DNA of 64,000 nt from Pseudomonas poae (GTDB lineage Bacteria > Pseudomonadota > Gammaproteobacteria > Pseudomonadales > Pseudomonadaceae): the NCBI GenBank assembly GCA_004000515.1, contig CP034537.1:6407501-6471500 (forward strand), read 5' to 3'. Shown here one piece after another: positions 27,480 through 37,335 of the stretch. The first letter of the stretch is position 1. Every line of letters starts with the position of its first letter. The notes below the pieces were generated by a model, which saw nothing but the letters and a program-made list of their open reading frames with translations, was not told where the DNA came from and did no database searches. Both the position numbers and the translations under genes were made by a program.

Positions 27480-28196
27480 TCACACCACGTCCACACCCAC
27501 GTGGATCGCATCATGCCGCCAGAATTCCAGGTCGCAGTCGATCAAGCGTTGATGCTGGTCATAGTTGACCCGGGCAATGCGCAAGCCCGGGCTGCCCGAC
27601 GACACGCGCAACGCGGCGGCGGCCTCTACCGGCAATGATGTCGGCACAATCTCAAAGCGCACACGCCCGTAGTGCAAGTCGTACTTGCGGGCGTACAGCT
27701 CGGTCATCGACTGGTTCAGGTCGCAGTCCAGAATCCCCGGAAAGTACTGCGGGTTCAGGTAGTGCTCTACATACAACACCAAGCGCCCATCAATGCGCCG
27801 GCCCCGGCAGATCTGGATCACGCTGGACAATGCCGGCAGTTGCAACCACGCACACACCGCCGCCGACGCTGGTTGCAGCCGCGCCGAGATCACTTCGGTA
27901 GACGGCACTCGCCCCTGGTCACTGACCATCGCGTGAAAGTGGCTGCGCTGCATCAAGTTGTAAGCCAGCCGTGGCGGCGAGACAAACCAGCCACGGCGTT
28001 CTTCCCGGTAAATCTGCCCTTGGGCTTCCAGTTGTAACAAGGCTTCCCGCACGGTAATTCGAGTGGTACCAAACAACTCGCTGAGCTTGCGCTCGGCGGG
28101 CAGTTTGCTTGCAGGCGGCAACAGGCCGTGGTCGATCTGCTCTTGCAGCGCCAGGCCAATGGATGTCACCGCCTTGATTGCCTCATCACGCATCAA
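27480..28196 (-). CDS. GntR-family regulator with UTRA domain (HutC subfamily)
   Basis: A 238-aa repressor-type protein. A winged helix-turn-helix covers about residues 8-72 (LPAERKLSELFGTTRITVRE, ALLQLEAQGQIYREERRGWF) and a UTRA ligand-binding domain about 90-235. It is divergent from an ABC-transporter operon with phosphoryl-hydrolase genes. Two TGGACTAGACCA-like operators lie in the gap, the sequence type bound by HutC-subfamily regulators such as DasR and phosphonate regulators. It likely represses the divergent operon and itself until an imported ligand binds. The ligand is unknown. Its end lies 4 bp from the end of the metal operon, tail to tail. Confidence 0.88.
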   Translation of the reverse strand: MMRDEAIKAVTSIGLALQEQIDHGLLPPASKLPAERKLSELFGTTRITVREALLQLEAQGQIYREERRGWFVSPPRLAYNLMQRSHFHAMVSDQGRVPSTEVISARLQPASAAVCAWLQLPALSSVIQICRGRRIDGRLVLYVEHYLNPQYFPGILDCDLNQSMTELYARKYDLHYGRVRFEIVPTSLPVEAAAALRVSSGSPGLRIARVNYDQHQRLIDCDLEFWRHDAIHVGVDVV

Positions 28197-28207
28197 TGTT
28201 ACCTATC

Positions 28208-28219
28208 TGGACTAGACCA
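28208..28219. promoter_or_regulatory. UTRA-regulator operator, regulator-proximal
   Basis: TGGACTAGACCA, one base off the perfect palindrome TGGTCTAGACCA known for HutC-subfamily GntR proteins. It is 11 bp upstream of the regulator start, so it suits autorepression. Confidence 0.6.
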
Positions 28220-28475
28220 GCACTGTTCAGGTGCATAAACCGCTCCGTAAACGGGCTACTACTGCTGCTTGCCAGCCTAGGCATTGCAGATGACCGACAG
28301 ATGACAGTCCGTGTCGCCCGCTACTAGCACACCCTGCAATACATCGGCCAAGTCCAACCATTACGGGCACTTGAGCATGGTCTACGCTCACTCTGCGATG
28401 TGCGACATCCGCGATTTAAAAACGACATCGACATGAAACTGTCATCCATCGAGCCTAGATTGGCTCAGGTATTGC

Positions 28476-28487
28476 TGACCTAGACCA
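28476..28487. promoter_or_regulatory. UTRA-regulator operator, transporter-proximal
   Basis: TGACCTAGACCA shares 10 of 12 bases, including CTAGACCA, with the site at 28208. It lies about 58 bp upstream of the binding-protein gene, where it could block its promoter. Confidence 0.55.
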
Positions 28488-28544
28488 ACACCACCGCAAT
28501 CGTTCATAAAAACGCAGCGTTGATAACGCCCAAAGGAGCTTCGG

Positions 28545-29620
28545 ATGAAACAGCTTTTCCTGGCATCACTGTTAGGCTCGACCATTGCCATGTGCACCGC
28601 CGCCATGGCCGCTGATACCGATCTAAAAACCCTGGAAGCTGCCGCAAAGGCAGAAGGCGCAGTGAACAGCGTCGGCATGCCCGATGACTGGGCCAACTGG
28701 AAAGGCACCTGGGAAGACCTGGCCAAGACCTATGGCCTCAAGCACATCGACACCGACATGAGCTCGGCCCAGGAAATCGCCAAGTTCAAAGCCGAAAAAG
28801 ACAACGCCAGCGCCGATATCGGCGACGTCGGCGCGGCCTTTGGCCCGATTGCGGTGAAGCAGGAAGTGACCCAGCCTTACAAACCGTCCACCTGGGCCCA
28901 GGTGCCGGATTGGGCAAAAGACAAGGACGGTCACTGGGCATTGGCCTACACCGGCACCATCGCGTTTATCGTCAACAAGAAGCTGCTGCACGGCTCCGAC
29001 GTGCCCACCAGCTGGGCTGACCTGCAAAGGGCAAATACAAGGTCTCCATCGGTGACGTAAGCACCGCAGCCCAGGCAGCCAACGGTGTACTGGCCGCAGC
29101 CATCGCCAACAAGGGCGACGAGAAAAACATCGCCCCGGGCCTGCAATTCTTCACCAAGATCGCCCAGCAAGGCCGTCTGTCGCTGTCCAACCCGACCATC
29201 GCCACCATGGAAAAAGGCGAAGTCGAAGTGGGCGTGGTCTGGGACTTCAACGGCTTGAGCTACAAAGCCAAGATGGCGAACCCGGATGACTACGTGGTGC
29301 TGATCCCATCGGATGGCTCGGTGAAATCCGGCTACACCACCATCATCAACAAATACGCCAAGCACCCGAACGCCGCCAAGCTGACCCGCGAATACATCTT
29401 CAGCGATGCCGGCCAACTCAACCTGGCCAAGGGTAATGCGCGTCCGATCCGCGCTGAAACCGACCTGAAACTGCCGGCCGATATCGCCAAGAACCTGATC
29501 CCGGGCGAGCAGTACACCAAGGCCAACCCGCAGCCGATCAAGGATGCCGACGCCTGGGAAGCGACTTCCAAGAAGCTGCCGCAGTTGTGGAACGAGCAGG
29601 TCATCGTAGAGATGAAGTAA
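28545..29620 (+). CDS. ABC transporter substrate-binding protein, PotD/AfuA type (frameshifted)
   Basis: About 358 aa, periplasmic; the signal peptide ends at AAMA-ADTD. It is a type II binding protein of the Fe3+/polyamine/2-aminoethylphosphonate group. Landmarks are EGAVNSVGMPDDWANWKGTW, the ALAYTGTIAFIVNKK hinge region, and GEVEVGVVWDFNGLSYKAKM. The frame breaks at AAA 29026-29028; one more A gives LQKGKYKVSIGDV and joins the halves. Good ribosome site (AAAGGAG). It is first in an operon with two permeases, an ATPase, a phosphodiesterase-like enzyme and a HAD phosphatase. These suggest a phosphorylated organic ligand. Confidence 0.83.
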
Positions 29621-29648
29621 GCGGGCCAATAGCCTGAAATGCAGTCAG

Positions 29649-29738
29649 TGTGGGAGCTGGCTTGCCTGCGATAGCGGTCTGGCATTGAGCATTTATGTCG
29701 ACTGATACACCGCTATCGCAGGCAAGCCAGCTCCCACA
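29649..29738. repeat. REPIN (inverted REP pair)
   Basis: Inverted tgtgggagctggcttgcctg units with gcgatagcgg extensions, between the binding-protein gene and the phosphodiesterase-like gene. As a hairpin inside the operon it could dampen or stabilise the mRNA so that the binding protein is made in excess. Confidence 0.9.
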
Positions 29739-29799
29739 TGTTGATCCCGTTGCGCCAGAGAAATTGAGTCAAACCACCTGTTGCGGAGCTCCAGCCCCC

Positions 29800-30605
29800 A
29801 TGAAGCACAATGTCATCCTTGTCGTGCTCGACGGCCTGAACTTCGAGGTTGCCCGACACGCCATGGGGCACTTGCAGGCCTATGTCGGCGCAGGACGCGC
29901 AGCCCTCTACAAACTGGAATGTGAACTGCCCGCCCTGTCCCGTCCGCTGTATGAATGCATCCTGACCGGCGTACCGCCGATCCAGAGCGGCATAGTGCAC
30001 AACCATGTCTCGCGCCTGTCCAACCAGCGCAGCATTTTCCATTACGCCACCGACGCAGGCCTTACCACAGCGGCGGCGGCTTACCACTGGGTGAGCGAGT
30101 TGTATAACCGCACGCCCTTTCTCGCCGCGCGGGATCGTCATACCGACGACAAGACGCTGGCGATCCAGCACGGGCATTTCTACTGGAATGACCACTACCC
30201 CGATTCCCACCTGTTCGCCGACGCCGAAAGCCTGCGCCTCAAACACGCGCCGAACTTTTTGGTGGTGCACCCGATGAACATCGACGACGCCGGCCACAAG
30301 CACGGCCTCGACACCCGCAGTACCGCAACAGTGCACGCTCGGCCGACATCATCCTGGCCGACTACCTGCAAGGCTGGCTCGACGCGGGCTACCAGGTGCT
30401 GGTGACCGCCGATCACGGCATGAATAACGACCGCTCCCACAACGGGCTGCTACCGGAAGAGCGCGAAGTCCCGCTGTTCGTCCTGGGCGATGCCTTCAGC
30501 CTGGATGCCAAGGCCACCCCCAAACAGACCGAGCTGTGCGGCACCGTCTGTGAACTGCTGGGCGTGCCCCACGACAAACCTGTATGCCGGGAGCTGTTGA
30601 AATGA
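29800..30605 (+). CDS. alkaline-phosphatase-superfamily phosphodiesterase/phosphatase (frameshifted)
   Basis: About 268 aa, of the nucleotide pyrophosphatase/phosphodiesterase branch. Metal ligands and nucleophile occur in family order: Asp in VVLDGL, a Ser at the nucleophile place in PALSRPLYECILTGVPPIQS, Asp and His in MNIDDAGHKHG, and Asp-His in TADHGMNND. There is no signal peptide, so it acts in the cytosol on an imported substrate. A missing C in 30314-30316 breaks the frame; repaired it reads GLDTPQYRNSARSADIILAD. It is shorter than secreted NPPs (400+ aa). Its stop overlaps the permease start (ATGA). The substrate could be a phosphodiester or a phosphonate. Confidence 0.8.
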
Positions 30606-31438
30606 CCCGTGGTAGATGGCTGGCGCTGCTGTGTCTGGTGCCGTTTGCGTTGTTCTTTATCGTGTTCGAAATTGCCCCGCTGGTGTGGGTGCTGATCAAC
30701 AGCCTGCAAACCGAAGAAGCCGGCTGGGGCCTGGAAAACTTCACGCGTATCTTCAGCTCGAAGTTCTACCTGCAAGCCATCCAGTTCAGCCTGGAGATCA
30801 GCTTCTACTCCAGCGTCTTCGGCATCATCATCGCCACGCTGGGCAGCTACTCCCTGCGCCGGGTGGATTCGCCACTGCGCAATTTCGTCACCGCGTTTGC
30901 CAACATGACCAGCAACTTTTCCGGCGTGCCCCTGGCGTTCGCGTTCATCATCCTGCTGGGATTCAACGGCAGCATCACCCTGATGCTCAAGCAGGCGGGG
31001 GTCATCCAGGACTTCAACCTGTACTCCAAAACCGGGCTGATCATCCTCTATACCTATTTCCAGATTCCCCTCGGCGTGCTGCTGCTCTACCCCGCCTTTG
31101 ACGCGCTGCGCGAGGACTGGCGCGAGTCGGCCGCCTTGCTCGGCGCCAACGGCTGGCAGTTCTGGCGGCATATCGGCTTGCCGGTGCTCACGCCAGCGCT
31201 GCTGGGTACCTTCGTGATCCTGCTGGCCAACGCATTGGGCGCCTACGCAACGGTGTATGCACTGACTACCGGCAACTTCAACGTACTGCCGATCCGCATC
31301 GCGGGCCTGGTCTCCGGCGATGTGTCACTCGACCCGAACATGGCCAGCGCCCTGGCCGTGGTGCTGGTGGCACTGATGACGGTGGTCACTGTGGTCCATC
31401 AATTGCTGCTCAAGAGGAGCTACCATGTCTCGCGCTGA
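30602..31438 (+). CDS. ABC transporter permease 1 (PotB-like)
   Basis: A 278-aa inner-membrane permease with six predicted helices. The EAA-type loop DALREDWRESAALLGANGWQ (about residues 168-187) couples to the ATPase. The start at 30602 overlaps the stop of the phosphodiesterase gene. The 3' end overlaps the second permease by 14 bp. Sequence type is that of polyamine, iron and 2-aminoethylphosphonate importers. Confidence 0.9.
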   Translation: MTRGRWLALLCLVPFALFFIVFEIAPLVWVLINSLQTEEAGWGLENFTRIFSSKFYLQAIQFSLEISFYSSVFGIIIATLGSYSLRRVDSPLRNFVTAFANMTSNFSGVPLAFAFIILLGFNGSITLMLKQAGVIQDFNLYSKTGLIILYTYFQIPLGVLLLYPAFDALREDWRESAALLGANGWQFWRHIGLPVLTPALLGTFVILLANALGAYATVYALTTGNFNVLPIRIAGLVSGDVSLDPNMASALAVVLVALMTVVTVVHQLLLKRSYHVSR

Positions 31439-32225
31439 AGCCGGCCCGGCCTCGCTCTACCATCGGGTAGTGGTGTGGGTGTTGTTTGCGATCCTGGTAC
31501 TGCCTTTGGTGGGCACCTTTGTCTACTCGATTGCCAGCAGTTGGTCGGCGACCATCCTGCCCGCAGGCTTTACCGTGAAGTGGTACGTGCAGTTGTGGAG
31601 CGACCCGCGCTTCCTGATGGCCTTCGGGCAGTCGTTGCTGGTGTGCGTGGGTGCATTGATCCTGTCAGTGGTGCTGATCTTGCCGCTGTTGTTCGTGGTG
31701 CATTACCACTTCCCCAAGCTCGATGCGCTGATGAACATCCTGATCCTGCTGCCCTTTGCGGTGCCGCCGGTGGTGTCTTCGGTGGGCCTGCTGCAGCTCT
31801 ACGGCTCCGGGCCGATGGCAATGGTGGGCACGCCGTGGATTCTGATCGGTTGCTATTTCACCGTGGCGCTGCCGTTCATGTACCGGGCGATCACCAACAA
31901 CCTGCAAGCCATCAACCTGCGCGACCTGATGGACGCCTCCCAACTGCTCGGCGCCAGCACCTGGCAGGCGGCGATCCTGGTGGTGCTGCCAAACCTGCGC
32001 AAAGGCCTGATGGTTGCGCTGCTGCTGTCGTTCTCGTTCCTGTTCGGTGAATTCGTCTTTGCCAATATCCTCGTGGGCACCCGCTACGAAACCCTGCAGG
32101 TGTACCTCAACAACATGCGTAACAGCAGCGGCCACTTCACCAGTGCCGTCGTGATTTCCTACTTCTTCTTTGTGCTGGTGCTGACCTGGGCCGCCAATAT
32201 CTTGAACAAGGACAAAAGCCAATGA
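31425..32225 (+). CDS. ABC transporter permease 2 (PotC-like)
   Basis: A 266-aa permease, partner of the preceding one. Helices are clear (VVVWVLFAILVLPLVGTFVY, ILSVVLILPLLFVVHYHF). The EAA loop is LRDLMDASQLLGASTWQAAI. A strong GAGGAG ribosome site lies inside the end of permease 1, and the stop overlaps the ATPase start (ATGA). This arrangement implies fixed stoichiometry. Confidence 0.9.
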   Translation: MSRAEAGPASLYHRVVVWVLFAILVLPLVGTFVYSIASSWSATILPAGFTVKWYVQLWSDPRFLMAFGQSLLVCVGALILSVVLILPLLFVVHYHFPKLDALMNILILLPFAVPPVVSSVGLLQLYGSGPMAMVGTPWILIGCYFTVALPFMYRAITNNLQAINLRDLMDASQLLGASTWQAAILVVLPNLRKGLMVALLLSFSFLFGEFVFANILVGTRYETLQVYLNNMRNSSGHFTSAVVISYFFFVLVLTWAANILNKDKSQ

Positions 32226-33210
32226 GCTTCGTCAGCGTCCAACACCTGCAAAAGGCTACGCCGGCACCCCGGTGTTCAGCGATATCAACTGCGAGATCGC
32301 CAAAGGCGAGTTCGTCACCCTGCTCGGCCCCTCCGGCTGCGGCAAGTCGACCTTGCTGCGCTGTATCGCCGGTCTCACCTCGGTGGACAGTGGGAAAATT
32401 CTGCTGGATGGCCAAGACATCGTCCCACTGAGCCCGCAGAAACGTAACATCGGCATGGTGTTCCAGAGCTACGCCCTGTTCCCCAACATGACCGTGGAAC
32501 AGAACGTCGCGTTCGGCCTGCGCATGCAGAAGGTCAACGCCGACGACAGCCACAAGCGTGTGCAGGAGGTGCTGCAACTGGTGGAACTCAAGGACCTGGC
32601 CAGCCGTTACCCGCACCAGATGTCCGGCGGCCAATGCCAGCGTGTAGCCCTCGCCCGCTCCCTGGTCACTCGCCCGCGCCTGCTGTTGCTGGATGAACCG
32701 TTGTCGGCGCTGGATGCGCGGATTCGCAAACACCTGCGCGAACAGATCCGCCAGATCCAGCGCGAACTGGGGCTGACCACGATCTTCGTGACCCATGACC
32801 AGGAAGAAGCCCTGACCATGTCCGACCGCATCTTCCTGATGAACCAGGGCAAGATCGTGCAGAGCGGCGACGCCGAGACCCTCTACACCGCGCCGGTGGA
32901 CGTGTTTGCCGCCGGTTTTATCGGCAACTACAACCTGCTGGACGCCGACAAGGCCACTCAACTGCTGCAACGCCCGATCAGCAGCCGCATCGCCATTCGC
33001 CCAGAAGCCATTGAGCTCAGCCGCCACGGTGAACTCGACGCCCTGGTGCGCAGCCACAGCTTGCTGGGCAACGTGATTCGCTACCGCATCGAAGCGCGCG
33101 GCGTGGAGTTGGTGGTGGACGTGCTCAACCGCTCGGCCGACGATCTGTACCCGGAGGGGCAACGCCTGGCACTTTCCATCGACCCAAGCGCCCTGTGTGA
33201 AGTAGCCTGA
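32222..33210 (+). CDS. ABC transporter ATP-binding protein (PotA-like; frameshifted)
   Basis: About 329 aa. The ATPase domain has Walker A GPSGCGKST, Q-loop MVFQSYALFPNMTV, signature MSGGQCQRVALARS, Walker B LLLLDEPLSALD and switch H in VTHDQEEALTM. A C-terminal TOBE-like regulatory domain follows (SRIAIRPEAIELSRHGELDA). The frame is lost within the first dozen codons at AAAA 32250-32253; one more A gives HLQKGYAGTPVFSDINCE. The ATG at 32222 overlaps the permease stop. With the two permeases and binding protein it completes a full importer. Confidence 0.88.
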
Positions 33211-33239
33211 TGCAACGTTTTATTGAGAGAGCATGACCG

Positions 33240-33892
33240 ATGGCATTGGTAATTTTTGATTTGGACGACACCCTGATCCACGGCGACTGCGCCACCTTGT
33301 GGAGCGAGCAGATGGGCCGCCTGGGCTGGGTCGACGCTGAGTCGTTCATGCGCAAGAACCATGAACTGATGCACGCCTACAGCCAGGGCCAACTGAAGAT
33401 GGAAGACTTCATGGACTTCAGCCTGGAACCGATGATTGGCCGTACACCGGCGGAAATCGAACACCTGGTGGAGCCGTGGGTCGAGGACGTGATCGAGCCG
33501 TTGATCTACAGCGACGCCACCAAGGCCATCGCGCGTCACCGGGCCAATGGCGACCGAATCCTGGTGATCTCGGCGTCCGGCACGCATTTGGTCAAGCCGA
33601 TTGCGGCACGCATCGGTATTGATGAAGTGTTGGGGATCGAACTGGAAGTCAGCCATGGCGTGTACAGCGGGCGTACCGTCGGCGTACTGACCTACCGCGA
33701 AGGCAAGATCACACGCCTGCTGGAGTGGTTGGAGCAGGAAGGCGAGACGTTGGAGGGGCGTACTTCTATTCGGATTCGCGTAATGATCTGCCGTTGCTGA
33801 GCAAGGTGGAATTCCCGCAGGTGGTAAACCCGGACCCAGTGCTGCGGGCGCATGCCGAACAGGCGGGATGGCCGATTCACCAGTGGGCCTGA
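33240..33892 (+). CDS. HAD-IB family phosphatase (frameshifted)
   Basis: About 217 aa, cytosolic. HAD motif I FDLDDTL (residues 5-11, nucleophile Asp), motif II in VISASGTHL, and motif III/IV split over the frame break into [13 protein letters not shown]. The break is at the four-G run 33755-33758; one more G joins [14 protein letters not shown]. The stop is at 33890-33892. It belongs to the SerB-like subfamily, which includes phosphoserine, phosphocholine and phosphoethanolamine phosphatases. As the last operon gene after the importer and phosphodiesterase-like enzyme, it may release phosphate from the product of the first hydrolysis. This is inference. Confidence 0.82.
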
Positions 33893-33924
33893 TTGCACGC
33901 TACTGACCTGAAAACCCAATCAAC

Positions 33925-34013
33925 TGTGGGAGCTGGCTTGCCTGCGATAGCGGTGTGTCAGATGAAGAATTCTTCACTGATACACCGCTATCGCAGGCAA
34001 GCCAGCTCCCACA
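33925..34013. repeat. REPIN (inverted REP pair)
   Basis: tgtgggagctggcttgcctg and inverted partner, about 50 bp apart, between convergent HAD phosphatase and quinone oxidoreductase genes. Confidence 0.9.
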
Positions 34014-34037
34014 GTTAGATCGTATTTCAAGCTGAAA

Positions 34038-35000
34038 TCAGGTCAGGCTTTCGTCGATCACCAAAACAAGCTTCCCGGAAATTTGATTGGTCGCCAGCTC
34101 GGCAAACGCCGCCTCGGCATCCTTGATCGCAAAGGTCTTGGCCAATTGCGGGCTCAGCCGCCCCTCAACAAACAACGGCCATACATGCTGGCTCAGGTCG
34201 CTGAACAGGTCGGCCTTGAACTGATCACTGCGACTGCGCAGGGTCGAGCCCAGCAGTTGCACACGCTTGCCGAGCACTTGAGCCAGGTCCAGCTTGGCTT
34301 CACGCCCGCCCATCAAGCCGATCAACACCCAACGACCATCCAGGGCCAGCAACTTGAGATCGAGGGCCGCATAGTCACCGCCCACCGGGTCGAGAATCAC
34401 ATCGAACGGCCCAAAGTCCCGCAGTGCCTCGATGCCGTCGGTACGTACCACGCCGCCCTGGGCGCCCAAGTCTTCGCAGTACGCCAGGCGCTCCGCCGAG
34501 CCCACGCTGACCCAGCAGGGGCTGCCAAACGCCTTGCACAGCTGGATTGCGGCTGAACCCACGCCACTGGCGCCGGCATGCAGCAACACTTTCTCACCGG
34601 GTTTGAGGCCAGCCAACTGGAACAGATTCAGCCACGCCGTGCTGTACACCTCAGGCAGCGCCGCCGCTTCGATCAGCGACAGGCCTTCGGGTACCGGCAG
34701 CACGTGGCGCGCATCCACCACTACTTCTTCGGCCATGCCGCCGCCGGCCAGCAGCGCGCAAACACGGTCGCCCACTTGCCACGATGAGCCTGCCCCGACC
34801 TCGCTGATCACCCCGGAACACTCCAGGCCCAGCACATGGCTGGCGCCCGGTGGCGGCGGATAAAGGCCCGCTCGCTGCAATAAATCGGCCCGATTGAGGC
34901 CCGCCGCCGCCACACGAATACGAACTTGGCCTACATCGCATGTAGGACTTGCTTCATCCAACCACTCCACATGACCTTCAACGCCTTGCAATGCTTTCAC
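34038..35000 (-). CDS. NAD(P)H-quinone oxidoreductase (MDR family, PIG3-like)
   Basis: A 320-aa zinc-independent medium-chain dehydrogenase. The N-terminal GroES-like domain has AAGLNRADLLQRAGLYPPPP and the PIG3-type LGLECSGVI. The Rossmann domain has the nucleotide loop LLHAGASGVGSAAIQLCKAF. It reduces quinones by NADPH and is often linked to oxidative stress. It stands alone, divergent from prc. It ends next to a REPIN. The start at 35000 is the usual N terminus (MKALQGVEG), although no strong ribosome site is seen. Confidence 0.9.
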   Translation of the reverse strand: MKALQGVEGHVEWLDEASPTCDVGQVRIRVAAAGLNRADLLQRAGLYPPPPGASHVLGLECSGVISEVGAGSSWQVGDRVCALLAGGGMAEEVVVDARHVLPVPEGLSLIEAAALPEVYSTAWLNLFQLAGLKPGEKVLLHAGASGVGSAAIQLCKAFGSPCWVSVGSAERLAYCEDLGAQGGVVRTDGIEALRDFGPFDVILDPVGGDYAALDLKLLALDGRWVLIGLMGGREAKLDLAQVLGKRVQLLGSTLRSRSDQFKADLFSDLSQHVWPLFVEGRLSPQLAKTFAIKDAEAAFAELATNQISGKLVLVIDESLT

Positions 35001-35138
35001 AGTGCCTCCATAGTGAGTCTGGACTGAGCCCGTAGCTGTATCGCCGGGTTTTTTGCATTATGCGACCGGACCATATGGAACCGGCTCCCTCAAAGACGGC
35101 CTAATATGCGTTATCAATTGCCCCCGCGTCGAATCAGC

Positions 35139-37219
35139 ATGAAGCATTTGTTCCCCAGCACCGCCCTCGCTTTTTTCATTGGTCTCGGCTTCGCGTCGAT
35201 GTCGACCAATACGTTCGCAGCCAACAGCTGGGACAACCTTCAGCCGGATCGCGATGAGGTGATTGCCAGCCTTAACGTCGTCGAGTTGCTCAAGCGCCAT
35301 CACTACAGCAAGCCGCCGCTGGACGACGCGCGCTCGGTGATCATCTACGACAGCTACCTCAAGCTGCTGGACCCATCGCGCAGCTACTTCCTGGCCAGCG
35401 ATATCGCTGAGTTCGACAAGTGGAAGACTCAGTTCGACGACTTCCTCAAGAGCGGCGACCTGCAGCCCGGCTTCACCATCTACAAGCGTTACCTGGACCG
35501 CGTCAAAGCGCGTCTGGACTTCGCGTTGGCTGAGCTGAACAAGGGCGTCGACAAGTTCGACTTCACCGAGAAGGAAACCCTTCTGGTGGACCGCAAGGAC
35601 GCGCCTTGGCTGACCAGCACCGCCGCGCTCGACGACCTGTGGCGCAAACGCGTCAAGGACGAAGTGCTGCGCTTGAAGATCGCCGGCAAAGAACCCAAGG
35701 CCATTCAGGAACTGCTGACCAAGCGCTACAAGAATCAGTTGGCGCGCCTGCACCAGACCCGTGCCGAAGATATCTTCCAGGCCTACATCAATACTTTCGC
35801 GATGTCCTACGACCCGCACACGAATTATCTGTCGCCAGATAACGCGGAAAACTTCGACATCAACATGAGCCTGTCGCTGGAAGGCATCGGTGCCGTCCTG
35901 CAAAGCGACAACGACCAGGTCAAGATCGTGCGCCTGGTGCCAGCAGGCCCGGCAGACAAGACCAAGCAAGTCGCTCCGGCTGACAAGATCATCGGTGTAG
36001 CCCAGGCCGACAAAGAGATGGTCGATGTGGTCGGCTGGCGCCTGGACGAAGTGGTCAAGCTGATCCGTGGGCCGAAAGGCAGCGTGGTGCGCCTGGAAGT
36101 GATTCCGCACACCAATGCGCCAAACGACCAGACCAGCAAGATCGTGTCCATCACCCGTGAAGCGGTGAAGCTCGAAGACCAGGCCGTGCAGAAGAAAGTC
36201 CTTAACCTCAAGCAGGATGGCAAGGACTACAAGCTGGGCGTCATTGAGATCCCGGCCTTCTACCTGGACTTCAAGGCGTTCCGCGCTGGCGACCCGGACT
36301 ACAAGTCCACTACCCGTGACGTCAAGAAGATCCTGACAGAGCTGCAGAAGGAAAAAGTCGACGGCGTGGTCATTGACCTGCGCAACAACGGCGGCGGTTC
36401 CCTGCAGGAAGCCACCGAGCTGACCAGCCTATTTATCGACAAGGGCCCGACCGTATTGGTACGCAACGCTGACGGCCGTGTCGACGTGCTGGAAGACGAG
36501 AACCCAGGCGCCTTCTACAAAGGCCCGATGGCGTTGCTGGTTAACCGCCTCTCGGCGTCCGCTTCTGAGATTTTCGCCGGCGCGATGCAGGACTATCACC
36601 GTGCGCTCATCATCGGTGGCCAGACCTTCGGCAAAGGCACCGTGCAGACCATTCAGCCGCTGAACCATGGCGAGCTTAAACTGACGCTGGCCAAGTTCTA
36701 CCGGGTTTCCGGGCAGAGCACCCAGCACCAGGGCGTACTGCCGGATATCGATTTCCGTCGATCATCGACACCAAGGAAATCGGCGAAAGCGCCCTGCCGG
36801 AAGCCATGCCGTGGGACACCATCCGCCCTGCGATCAAGCCGGCGTCGGACCCGTTCAAGCCGTTCCTGGCGCAGTTGAAGGCTGACCATGACACCCGCTC
36901 CGCCAAGGATGCCGAGTTTGTGTTCATCCGCGACAAGCTGGCCCTGGCCAAGAAGCTGATGGAAGAAAAATCCGTCAGCCTCAATGAAGTGGACCGCCGC
37001 AAGCAGCACGCCGACATCGAGAATCAACAGCTGGTGCTGGAGAACACCCGCCGCAAGGCCAAGGGTGAAGACCCGCTCAAAGAGCTGAAGAAAGAAGATG
37101 AAGATGCGCTGCCGACCGAAGCAGACAAAACCAAGCCGGAAGACGACGCCTACCTGGCGGAGACGGGCCGGATCCTGCTGGACTACCTGAAGATCAGCAA
37201 ACAGGTGGCCAAGCAGTAA
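35139..37219 (+). CDS. prc: tail-specific periplasmic protease Prc/AlgO (frameshifted)
   Basis: About 693 aa after repair, S41 family. Signal peptide (MKHLFPSTALAFFIGLGFAS...TFA-ANSW), N-terminal helical domain, PDZ domain (about 230-330), and catalytic region with Ser in SASASEIFAGAMQD and Lys in GGQTFGKGTVQ, then the C-terminal domain. It degrades periplasmic proteins with nonpolar C termini; in P. aeruginosa it cuts truncated MucA and so controls alginate. The frame breaks at CC 36755-36756; one more C gives DIDFPSIIDTKEIGESALPE. The start at 35139 is chosen over 35106, as it gives the normal signal peptide. A terminator follows. Confidence 0.9.
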
Positions 37220-37286
37220 ATGATGGCGAATTAATGTGATCGCTCCTTGGAGTGTCATCATATAGACATCATTCTGTCGTGAAATG

Positions 37287-37320
37287 AAGGACCGCAGGCT
37301 CACCGCCTGCGGTCCTTTTT
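37287..37320 (+). terminator. Rho-independent terminator after prc
   Basis: AAGGACCGCAGGC (37287-37299) pairs with GCCTGCGGTCCTT (37305-37317) and runs into TTTTT. It separates prc from the EAL-GGDEF gene, which starts only 16 bp later. Confidence 0.9.
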
Positions 37321-37335
37321 ACGATCGAGATCGCC

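Larger units (their letters stand above)
28197..28544. other. intergenic regulatory region of the organophosphate-type operon
   Basis: A 348-bp gap between the divergent regulator and transporter genes. It contains the two operator-like sites at 28208-28219 and 28476-28487. I see no open frame with coding character and no repeat. Confidence 0.5.

Noticed and set aside
32137..33162. 341-codon open frame on the minus strand
   Set aside because: Antisense to the ABC ATPase gene with its Walker and signature motifs.
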